DNA of 64,000 bases from Candidatus Altimarinota bacterium (GTDB taxonomy: Bacteria > Patescibacteriota > Gracilibacteria > UBA4473), in assembly GCA_021736215.1 (NCBI GenBank), contig JAIPGI010000001.1:62001-126000 (forward strand), read 5' to 3'. A model generated the notes under the pieces. That model ran no database searches. It was not told the origin of the DNA and saw only the letters and a list, made by a program, of their open reading frames with translations. The position numbers and the translations under genes are program-made. Shown piece by piece: positions 9,299-18,800 of the stretch (the stretch's first letter is position 1; each line of letters begins with the position of its first letter).

Positions 9299-9326
9299 AT
9301 TGTACCGTGGAAAAGGCAACTTGCAA
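9299..9326 (-). promoter_or_regulatory. lepA promoter, leaderless type
   Basis: The -35 TTGCAA (9326-9321), a 16-bp spacer and the -10 TACAAT (9304-9299) read on the minus strand. The -10 ends 9 nt before the lepA ATG, so the transcript should begin at or next to the start codon. Confidence 0.7.
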
Positions 9327-9334
9327 CTTGAAAC

Positions 9335-9363
9335 TTGCCCCAAACAGGGCCTCCTCCTACAAT
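9335..9363 (+). promoter_or_regulatory. Prepilin cluster promoter, leaderless type
   Basis: TTGCCC (9335-9340), a 17-bp spacer and TACAAT (9358-9363) end 7 nt before the ATG of the first prepilin gene. The -35 is weak, the -10 is good. Confidence 0.55.
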
Positions 9364-9370
9364 CTAAACG

Positions 9371-9922
9371 ATGGAAAATAAATACAAATTAAGTGGAGCG
9401 TCTATTATTGAATTAATGGTTGCTATCGCTATTATTGGAATTCTTACTGGAATCGTAGTTCCTAATTTTTCTCGATTGTTTAGTTACAATAATTTTCAGG
9501 AAGAAACTCGAGAAATTTTGAATTCAATAAGCGACGCTCGGGCAAATGCTCTCGCAAGCAAAGAATGTCGCAACCAGGAAGAGTTAATTTTTTGGTCATT
9601 TACGCTTACAACGCCTCCCGTTATTACAACTCTTTCTTGTAACAGTCTCCCCACTGGAACGCCTCTCATAAATAAAACAAAAAATATTTCTGCAAATACA
9701 GAAGTGAGTACCATTGAATTGGCAGACGGAACAGCTATTAATACTCTTACATTGCTTTTTGAGACCGAAACATCTCAATCAAAAATAAATAATGGGAATC
9801 AACAAAGTGCTCGGATTGTCTTTACTCATCCTTCTAGCGGAAAACAACGGACTTTGTGTTTCAATAGCATTGCCGGATTCCCTACTTTGTCAGAGGGAGA
9901 TACACCATTCCCTTGCCCTTAA
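9371..9922 (+). CDS. Type IV prepilin-like protein (GspH/FimT type)
   Basis: The 183-residue protein begins with a prepilin signal: short basic leader MENKYKLSG, cleavage after Gly, then ASIIELMVAIAIIGILTG with Glu at +5, giving the hydrophobic helix that packs in the pilus core. The rest is a small soluble head with several Cys that could form a disulfide, as in minor pilins. The gene opens a cluster of three prepilin-like genes spaced 3 bp apart or overlapping, so the products probably assemble in one pilus or pseudopilus tip. Prepilin peptidase and assembly ATPases are not in this window. Confidence 0.85.
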   Translation: MENKYKLSGASIIELMVAIAIIGILTGIVVPNFSRLFSYNNFQEETREILNSISDARANALASKECRNQEELIFWSFTLTTPPVITTLSCNSLPTGTPLINKTKNISANTEVSTIELADGTAINTLTLLFETETSQSKINNGNQQSARIVFTHPSSGKQRTLCFNSIAGFPTLSEGDTPFPCP

Positions 9923-9925
9923 AAA

Positions 9926-10603
9926 ATGATGACGAAAATAAAAATATCCGGAGAAAGTATTATTGAGGTTTTGGTCTCAACCATTATTCTTGTTATTATT
10001 TTAACAACAGTATTTGTCCTTATACACCGAGGAATTGCCACCGAAACAAATGTCAAAAAACGTATTCAAGCAATAAATATCGCCCGCGAGGGAATAGAGG
10101 CGGTTCGGAATATTCGAGACACAAACTGGCTCAAATATTCTGGGGATAGACGCGGTAAATGGCTTTGTTTAGATGAGTTAGCAAGTTGGGTGAGTCCTCA
10201 AATAATACAAGCTGATTGTGGAAGTGTTGGGGGAGCTGGAAATATTGCGGAAGGATTTTATATTGTTGATTTTTCAGAAGATTTTAAAAGATATTTTCTC
10301 CAAGAAATGAGTGCGGCAACCGAGCTTGATCTTTCGAATGAATTAGAAAATTTTGAAGATTTTCGAATTTTCTCAGATTCTATAAACAACCGACTTACTC
10401 ATCAATCCACAGGGAATATTTCAACTCCCTTTTATAGACAAATTTATATCAATCCGATTTCTCAAATCACCTGTGGAGTCGGGGGCTGCAAAGAAGAAAA
10501 AATAAATGTTGTTTCTCGTGTACAGTGGCGAGAAAATAATATTGTTCGAAAAGTAGTCCTCGAAGCATATTTATATGATTTTTTTGAACGCAATGAATAT
10601 TAA
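9926..10603 (+). CDS. Prepilin-like protein (PilV/GspI type)
   Basis: The leader MMTKIKISG is followed by ESIIEVLVSTIILVIILTTVFV, a prepilin N-methylation motif with Glu at +5. The segment NIAREGIEAVRNIRDTNW after the helix is typical of PilV-like minor pilins of CPR bacteria. The protein has 225 residues with a mostly polar C-terminal head. It lies 3 bp after the first prepilin gene and its end overlaps the start of the third, so the three are translated as one unit. It could prime the pilus tip; this is by analogy only. Confidence 0.85.
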   Translation: MMTKIKISGESIIEVLVSTIILVIILTTVFVLIHRGIATETNVKKRIQAINIAREGIEAVRNIRDTNWLKYSGDRRGKWLCLDELASWVSPQIIQADCGSVGGAGNIAEGFYIVDFSEDFKRYFLQEMSAATELDLSNELENFEDFRIFSDSINNRLTHQSTGNISTPFYRQIYINPISQITCGVGGCKEEKINVVSRVQWRENNIVRKVVLEAYLYDFFERNEY

Positions 10604-11453
10604 AAAGACATTAGCATTTACCCTTGTTGAAATTCTCATTGCAATAGGTATTGGGGGAGTAATTATTACTACAGCATTTGGAACTATTGGAAATATATAT
10701 CTTATGCAGAAAAGGGTTCGTATTTCTCAAGATTTTCATTCAGAATGTCGTTTTCTCATGGAGCGAATTGTTCAAATGATTCGCAACAATACTATCGATT
10801 ATGATCGTTTTTTTACAAATCCAGGAGGATGTGACGATGACTATGCCACGAATTTTTATCAAGATACAAATGGAGACGGTGTCCGTGATCGAAACCTTGG
10901 GGGACTTACTGCTTCTGGGGCGATAGATGTGTGCACAGAGGCTTGGACGGGATCACAAGGAACCCTTTATCTTATTAATGGAACTCGTACGCTTCAAACT
11001 GCTATTAGGGAAACATTAGATGGGAGTCATAAGGTTGAGGCTGAACGACGCCTCGGTGCCGACTTAGATAATGATGGGAAAGTAGATCTTTGGAGTAATT
11101 CTCCCATTTGGAATCGCAACGGCCTAGGTCTCTGCGAAATACAAAGTGGGGTTGATTTTTATCCTATTATAGGAGAAGCCTCCTCCCAAGATTTTTGTTC
11201 ACAAGCACATCCTTGGACGGTCCTTTCTCCAAATCAAATTGATATAGAAAATTTATTCTTTGAACCATCACCCACTCGGGATCCTTTTTTGAGCTTTGCC
11301 ATAAACGATGCGCAAATACACCCTCATGTATTTGTTGCCATCAAGGCAAGATTACGATCCCCAGAAAATTTTGGTTTGGAAATAAGTGCGGCCCCTGATA
11401 CATTATTACAGACTGTCGCTTCTTCACGAGTCTTTGGGAATACGCGAAAGTAA
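10593..11453 (+). CDS. Prepilin-like protein (PilW/GspJ type) with Ca-binding-like loops
   Basis: From the ATG at 10593 the protein begins MNIKKTLAFTLVEILIAIGIG, a prepilin motif with Glu at +5 and Ala rather than Gly before the cleavage site, which prepilin peptidases accept. The head has two acidic loops, DTNGDGVRDRN and DLDNDGKVDLW, that resemble Ca2+-binding EF-hand or thrombospondin-3 loops. The ATG at 10575 would add six residues and is less fitting for a prepilin leader. It overlaps the previous gene by 11 bp and ends 4 bp before gltX. Confidence 0.85.
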   Translation: MNIKKTLAFTLVEILIAIGIGGVIITTAFGTIGNIYLMQKRVRISQDFHSECRFLMERIVQMIRNNTIDYDRFFTNPGGCDDDYATNFYQDTNGDGVRDRNLGGLTASGAIDVCTEAWTGSQGTLYLINGTRTLQTAIRETLDGSHKVEAERRLGADLDNDGKVDLWSNSPIWNRNGLGLCEIQSGVDFYPIIGEASSQDFCSQAHPWTVLSPNQIDIENLFFEPSPTRDPFLSFAINDAQIHPHVFVAIKARLRSPENFGLEISAAPDTLLQTVASSRVFGNTRK

Positions 11454-11457
11454 TCTC

Positions 11458-12897
11458 ATGAAAAAAAAAGAAATTATTGTTCGAATGCCCCCCTCTCCCA
11501 CTGGTCCCCTTCACCTGGGGACAGCAAGAACTGCACTGTTTAATTATCTTTTTGCGAAAAAGAATAAAGGGAAGATTATTTTCCGATGGGAAGATACTGA
11601 CATCGAACGATCTCAAAAAAAATTCGAAACAGAAATTCTCGGGGGACTGAAATGGCTTGGATTAGATTTTGAAAAAGAGTCTGAGAAAATGTATAGACAG
11701 ACCGAAAACAATGAAATCCATAAACAGTTTCTCAAAAAATTGTGGGAGGATGAAAAGATATTCCCTTGTTTCGTAACACCAGAAGAAATTCAATCCTTAC
11801 GAGAGCGAGCAACAAAAAAGAAGTTCAATTTTGTTTTTTGGTCTCCCTTTCGAGAAGAATCTCGTACAACCCTCCAGAACAAAATGGATTCTGGAATTCC
11901 TTTTGTGTGGCGTATTAAGTGTCTAAAAAATAAAACCATTATTTTTAATGATCTCATTCGTGGGCACATCGAAGCCAACAGTAATACTTTAGGAGATTTT
12001 GCCATTGCACGATCCGATGGGTCGGTATTATATCTTTTGGCAAATGTAATCGACGATTTTACACAAGGGATAACTCATGTTCTTCGAGGGGAAGATCATA
12101 TATCAAATACTCCAAAACAAATTCTTCTTTATGAGGCACTTGGGGTCGATCCTCCTGCATTCGGACACATCCCGCTTGTTTTAGATCAACAGAAACGAAA
12201 GCTTTCTAAGAGAAATGTAGATCCAAACACCTGTGTTCTTGTCCCTGATTTTCAAGCAGCGGGATTTTTACCAGAGGCCGTTTTAAACGGGCTAGCTTTT
12301 TTGGGATGGAATCCAAAATCCACGCAAGAAATTTTTTCTATTCATGATTTAATCGAAGCATTTTATCTCCAAAAAGTAAACCCTGGTGCTGCTCAATATG
12401 ACTTTGAAAAAATGAAATGGTTTAATATGAAGTGGTTAAAGACCATTCCCATTGAAAAACTCATTGAACATTTTAATTTTTTCGCAAAAACACAATATTC
12501 ACTTTCCTATAAAAAAGCATTTGAAGTTGCTCGAGAAAAATCTCGAGACCTTATTGATATCCAAAACCAACTAGAATATCTCCTATCCGATCCTGGGATT
12601 GACGTGAATAAGTTTATAAACGAAAAATTTCGTATCGATATCCCTTTCGCCAAAAATGTTCTTACTGAAATTGAGCAGATGTTATTGAACATCCCTGAAT
12701 CTAAATTTAATAAAGAATTTCTTAGGGAAAAATCTATTCAAAAAATAGAAAAACTTGGGATTGCTAATGGGCAATTTCTTGGCCCATTCCGTATAGCCCT
12801 CTCTAATAGAGAAGTCTCTGCTGGACCATTTGAAATCGCAGATACTCTTGGGAAGCAAGAAACTCTCCGTCGCATCCAACGATCTCAAAAGGTCTAA
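11458..12897 (+). CDS. gltX: Glutamyl-tRNA synthetase
   Basis: The enzyme attaches Glu to tRNA-Glu and, in lineages lacking GlnRS, to tRNA-Gln. Visible motifs are the HIGH-like PLHLGTART near residue 17, FRWEDTDIERS, LRGEDHISNTPKQ, and the KMSKS-type KRKLSKRN near residue 245. With the ATG at 11458 the protein has 479 residues, normal for the family; upstream in-frame codons belong to the overlapping end of the prepilin gene. It lies 4 bp after the prepilin cluster, so it is probably cotranscribed with it, an unusual partnership. Its stop overlaps that of the convergent giant gene by 4 bp. Confidence 0.95.
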   Translation: MKKKEIIVRMPPSPTGPLHLGTARTALFNYLFAKKNKGKIIFRWEDTDIERSQKKFETEILGGLKWLGLDFEKESEKMYRQTENNEIHKQFLKKLWEDEKIFPCFVTPEEIQSLRERATKKKFNFVFWSPFREESRTTLQNKMDSGIPFVWRIKCLKNKTIIFNDLIRGHIEANSNTLGDFAIARSDGSVLYLLANVIDDFTQGITHVLRGEDHISNTPKQILLYEALGVDPPAFGHIPLVLDQQKRKLSKRNVDPNTCVLVPDFQAAGFLPEAVLNGLAFLGWNPKSTQEIFSIHDLIEAFYLQKVNPGAAQYDFEKMKWFNMKWLKTIPIEKLIEHFNFFAKTQYSLSYKKAFEVAREKSRDLIDIQNQLEYLLSDPGIDVNKFINEKFRIDIPFAKNVLTEIEQMLLNIPESKFNKEFLREKSIQKIEKLGIANGQFLGPFRIALSNREVSAGPFEIADTLGKQETLRRIQRSQKV

Positions 12898-15800
12898 TTT
12901 CCCTCTATCGTTTTTTTCTCAAATCCAACACTATTTTCTACTTTAGATTGACTTTCTGTTTGTTGTTTTTCAATAACTCTTTCCAATGCTTTTTGGACAT
13001 CTCTCAAAACCTTTTTCGTATCAGGAGGTCGAACATTTTCACTTTTATCTTTAATCCATAGCGGCTGTCTGGTTGTGCTTGGATCTATTGGATTCCAACT
13101 AGCACGTGTCGGTTGATAATATTGATTTTCTTGTGCAGCCTCCTCTCGTGCTTGTCTCCCGGTTAGATGCGACGCTGCCTCAGTCCTACTTGTTGTACGA
13201 ACTCCAGGACGAGCTTTTTGTTCTTCTTCTGCCCCTCCTCGAAGTTTTTCAATAAATTTTTGGAATGCTGATTTTTGGGTTGTGCTCGTTTTCTTATAAT
13301 CAAGCGCATTTACAAACCAATTCGCAAACTCTCCCCGAGTAAGCACTTGATCTTGTTTAAATTCCTTATCATTAAACCCGATGAACCAATTATTTTGTTT
13401 CGCAGCAACCAAAACAGGGGCAAGCGAATTCTCTCGAGAAACGTCAGGAAACGATGAATTTGTTGCCTTCTCATTTATATCTAATTGAAAGGCTATCGCA
13501 AGTGTCCATAAAACTTCTTGTCGAGTAGGAAGTGTTTTAATATTAAAATCTGCCCCCAAAACTCCTTCAAGTTTTGCCGTATATATTGCTAATGACTCTG
13601 GGGTATTTTGTAATTCGATCCCCTCTATGGCAGGGATTTCTGAACGTTTTAATTCCGCAAGACTCCTGGGAGAGATACAATTTACTGCAAAAATAAACTC
13701 CAAAACATTCTCCCAAGTAATATTTCTGTCGGGGTGGAATTTATTTTCTTCGTCAAGTTTCCATACACCATATTCATTGAGCTGATATATTTGATTTGAA
13801 TAAATATTTTCAGAAGCAACATCTTCAGGTTTTTTCATATCTGGATTTGAGCGTAAACAAAGTTCGCTTTGTGCTGTAGCATAAAATCCCTGTGCACCTT
13901 CTCCTTGTCTTCTTTCTGCTCCCAAGAGCCCTGTAATTTTTCGTGCAACTTCTGGTTGTACCTTATATTCATCAACGGCAATCCTCCCTGCTTGATATCC
14001 TCCGAAAAGCTCTCTCCCTTCTTCCGTTACATGTGTTAAAACTTCCCCACTTATCCCTTGTTGAAGTTGGATAACTTCCTGAAGGGATTCCTCATACGTC
14101 TTTGTTGGTTCTTGTATTACCTGTGAAACATCCGCTCGCTCCATTCCTGCTTGCCTCGTAATCTGCCCAGCTCCACTATCCGTATAAATAATCCCATCTT
14201 CGGTTTGTTCTGCGTTTGTAGCCTCAATTATTTTAAGAATAGGGGATATTTTTGGATTCTTATCCGAGATAAAGAGTGTTGTTTCGAATTTTTCATAAAC
14301 TCGATGATATATTTTGACAGTATATGTACGATTTCTCGGTATATTTATTGTGTAATTTCCATTTGAATTTGTTGTTGTCGTATATTGCGTATCCCCATCA
14401 ATAAACTTCACAATAACGTCGCCAATGGGAACGCTTTTTGTGTCTAAGATCTGACCACTTACGCTTACGCCCCTATATACTTGTAATATTTCCGATGTTA
14501 ATAAATTATCTTGATCAACCACGAAAATTTCTCCTCCTAAGAAGGTAACTGGGAGTCCCAATTCGGCGACTCCTTCGGCATTCGATGTTTCCTGATCAAG
14601 GGAAACAAGATTCCCTTCCTTTTTTTCAAAAAGTTCCATCCGTGCGCCCGCTTTTCCTTTTACCTGAAGATCAATAAACCCCTGAGAAAAAAATTCTCCA
14701 TCCTTAATATTCACAAATTTAGGATTCGTTCCGGTGGAACTTTGAACATTTATAAATATATCTTCTTCGCCTTCCTTCGCTTTCGTGGAAACTATTTTCC
14801 CATTATTGTGTAAAAATTCTGCCGTAATTTTTTGGCTACTCCCCGCTACAAGAGAAAGTTCTATTGACACTCTCCCCGAAGAATCAGCCGTCCCTGTCCC
14901 GATAACAAATCCTGATGAATTTTTAATTGAAATTGTTTTCCCAATAGGAGCTCTTGCAAGAAATGTAAATGGCGTATCTGTTGGTTGCACAACTGCCTTG
15001 GGAGCAATAATGATAATCCTATGGTCTGCCGAATTCTTGGGATCTGTCCCATCAGCAATTTCCGTCCCATCAATTATTGTATCTCCGTCTGTATCGGCAT
15101 TTATTGGGTTTGTATTATATTGGTATTCTTGCAAATTTGTCAGACCATCTCCATCTGTGTCATTGGAAGATTCCATTAGTGTCTCCGAAGATTCCTCCGA
15201 ATAGAGCGCCTCAAAAGAATCAGGAAGACCGTCTTCATCAACATCTGCTGGGCTATTGGAAATGATTTTCACCGTTTCCACATTTCCAATTTTATCTACG
15301 GAGAAGTATTTTATGACGAAATACCCATTTTCATCAATATCCTCCGGTGCAAGAACAACTCTTGTTCCTTGTGAACTTGCTGTCGTAGGAGTAACTCCGT
15401 CCTTCGTATAATATGTTTGCGCTATCCCAGAACTTACTGCTCGATCATTTGGAGAAAGTTTTACAATTATCGGAGCAACCGCAGGAACAATTCCCGGCGC
15501 GTTATCCGTCGTAGAAGGAGGGGTTCTATCAACATTTATTACGATAATATTACTTTCTGCATTATTTCCAGCATTATCGGTAGCAACGACTTTAAATTCA
15601 TAGTGTCCGTCTTTGCTAAAAACATAAGTTCCTGAATCCGAATCTGTAGTTGCATACGAAATCTTACTCTGAGGCAACTCCGAAAAACCAAAATCATTTG
15701 CTCCTGCCAAGGTTCCGTCCCCGTTCTCATCAAAACGAACATAGGTGGTAAGTGTTGCTATCCCTGAAGTGGCATCTGTTGCCGACACCGCAAAATCAAT

Positions 15801-18800
15801 TGCATTTTCTTTCGTGAACCCATTATTTATTACCGCTCCCGCCCCCGCAGAAAATGTAACTGTTGGAGGTTGCGAATCTATTTTTAAAGAAAGCGTGTGA
15901 TCCGATTCCTGATTCCCCGCCCAATCTAACGATGAAAACAACAATGTATTTGTCCCGTTTGCATTAATTGAGATTGCCCCAGTATAAGGGGTTACTCCTA
16001 CATCATTTTTATTGAAAAGTATTCGATCTACCCCAGCTACAAAACCAGTTCCAGTATGTGTGTATGAATCAAAGACAGTCCCAGTCCCATCGGAAGCCGT
16101 CAATGTAATAAAAAGAGGAGATGTATACCAACCATTTCCCCCAGAAACCCCAGAAATAACAGCTGTAGATGTGGGAGGCGTTTTGTCCACCAAGACTCTC
16201 AATTCTGGCGAAAGACCCCCTACTGTTTCGATATTTTTGGACTGGACTCGATATTGATATACTGTGCCATCGACCTTTGCCTCAGTGTCTTCATATTGAC
16301 GGGTTGTTGCATCAGAAGTTGTTTGTATAACCAATCCATTTCTTAAAATTTGATAAGCACTTACATTGGGAATATCTCCTGCCTGTATCCACTGAAGGGG
16401 AACTGAATCACTATGTGTATAATGATGTATATTTTGGAAGGCTGCTGGTTTTACTTTTGTTGAATTAACTTCAAATTGAATTGTTGGAGTTGTCACTGTA
16501 AGTCCCGATCCATTATAAGCTGTTATTTTGTACACATATATCCAGGTATCTTGAACGCTTTCGTCAACATAACTTCTCCCAGTCGTTGTCCCAATCGATC
16601 GCATAAAAACAGTAGGAACATCTTTTCCCGATTCTATATCTTCTCGGAATATTTCATATTTTCGTATTCCTGACTCTCCATCCGAAGAAGCATCCCAACT
16701 AAGCGTTTGTGCTCCAGGAGGACTGGGATTCGGTATCGTTCTAAGCGCAAAACTCGCAGGAGGAGTTGTGTCTATTATTGTCCCCGCACTATAAACATAA
16801 TTTGATTTATTTCCCACTAGATCCACCGCTCTCACACGAGCAAAATAACTTTTTCCCTGATCTCCAGTGAAAAGTTTATTCGTAGTTCCATAGTGTACGT
16901 CTTGAAAAAGAATGTTCGAAAAATCACTTTTCCCTGAAATAGTGATTTCAAAATGGTCTATTCCAGATCCCCCATTGTCTGTAAAATCAGTCCAACGAAA
17001 TTCTATTTCCCGCATCGGAGAATATGTTCCGCTGTTGGAAAGAATACTCCCTTCGGGAGCAAGCGTGTCTATAATTGTCTCCGTAGCTGTAGAGTATTCT
17101 GTTTCTTGTCCATTCGCATCTTTTGATTTCACTCTGAAAAAATATTTTTGTCCGTTTTGGAGATTTTGAAAATTATATGAAGTTTCAGGAATCCATCCTG
17201 ATTCTTGTGTTTCCACTAGGAAGCTTTTGTCTGTCGACACCTGCGCCTTAAACAACTCTCCTGTTTTATTTTTGTCCCAAGAAAAAGTAAGATTCCCCGT
17301 CCCCGTAAATTCTCCCAAAACATGAGGAGGAGGGGGACCCTCTTCTAGGGTTTGAACCTTTATCAATACTTGATCTGAAAAAACATTCGAAAGATGCTCT
17401 CCAATGTATGCCTTTGCAAACAATGCCCGATCCCCCGTATCTAAAGTAATAGGCTGTCCCTGCCATGCCCCCCCTGCTCCCACTTCTGCGAAAAAAAGTG
17501 GGGAAAGTATTCCCTGCTCAAAAATTCCAACCCGAGTTCGTAAATCCCCCGTCCCGGGATCACCTGTCCCAGAGAAGGTATAAATTTGTTGGTCTTCTAC
17601 TGACTGTTGGATAAGCGTTATTTCTGGCTTTTCTATGGGAACAAAAGGATTATTATCCTCCTCATTTGACAATCCGTCCCCATCTATGTCCGCTTCCCCT
17701 GGCCGATAGACATAAAATTGTCGATCATTCGTGAGCTTAGAAGAAGCATTTCCTGTAACAAACGCCCGAGCAAATACGGTATGGGCTCCTCTCGTGATAA
17801 TTTCTTGACAAGCCCAAGTTCCAATCCGTGTGGCAGCAATCTTGGTAATTCCACTTTGGGATGTGATTTCTGTTGTAAGTCCAGTACTTACGTCCAATTT
17901 TGTTATCCCCGTTGTCGTTGCTATATAGCATGTATTCCATTCTGGATGACAAGTAACATCCCTTACTTCCAAAGAGTCATTGCGGAGTGTCACCTTTGCT
18001 CCAGGATTTTTCCAGTTTTTTGTTAAATTATAAATCTCTTGAATTTGTTCTTGTGTATAGCTTGTCGCAGCAACAAATGGTAACAAAACGCTCCCGGAGA
18101 AATATTCATTCTGATACCCATACCCAATTCTCAGATCTTCTCCATTTGGAATAATATTCCCAGTTTGGGCAACTACGTCCTCCAATACACCATCCTTATA
18201 TATTTTAACATTCTGCCCATCATATGTTCCAACAACAAACTCCCAGACATCCGCTTGCGGAGAAGACTGGATGGACGCGGCCGCAAATCCATCTTCTGTT
18301 TTTACTCCGAAAAAATAGGGATCTTCTTGTATTGGATAATCAAAGAAACTATCTCCAGCTGAAATAAAATAATTCCTTGTTTGTGAGGATTCGCCATGAT
18401 TTAATACCTTCTGATAAGCTCCAGTCCCCCCTGTTTGCGAACGCTTTATCCACATCCCAACAGTAAGGTAATTCCCTGAAACATCAAAATCAATTCCATC
18501 CGAACTCAAATACTGAGAAGATCCATCAAATGAAAATTCTTGTACATCTGCATTTTCCGCAACAGGAGAAACTTCTACTTCATTGTGATCTATAAGATTA
18601 TTTCCTTTCCCACTCCGATCTAAAACCGAATTGAACCAATGCCCCCGAACATCTCCGATAAGGGGAATTGTCGCGAAGTCACGAGAAATGTTTCTAAACT
18701 TCTCATGAGATTGAATATGTGTTATTCCAACGGTATGCCCAATAAAATCCCCTTTTAATACTCGTCCTAATCCCACGTCAAAATTTGTTTTCGTGGAAAC

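Noticed and set aside
9290-9343. 18-residue N-terminal extension of LepA
   Set aside because: A promoter lies between the two start codons and the family begins at MEIRNF.
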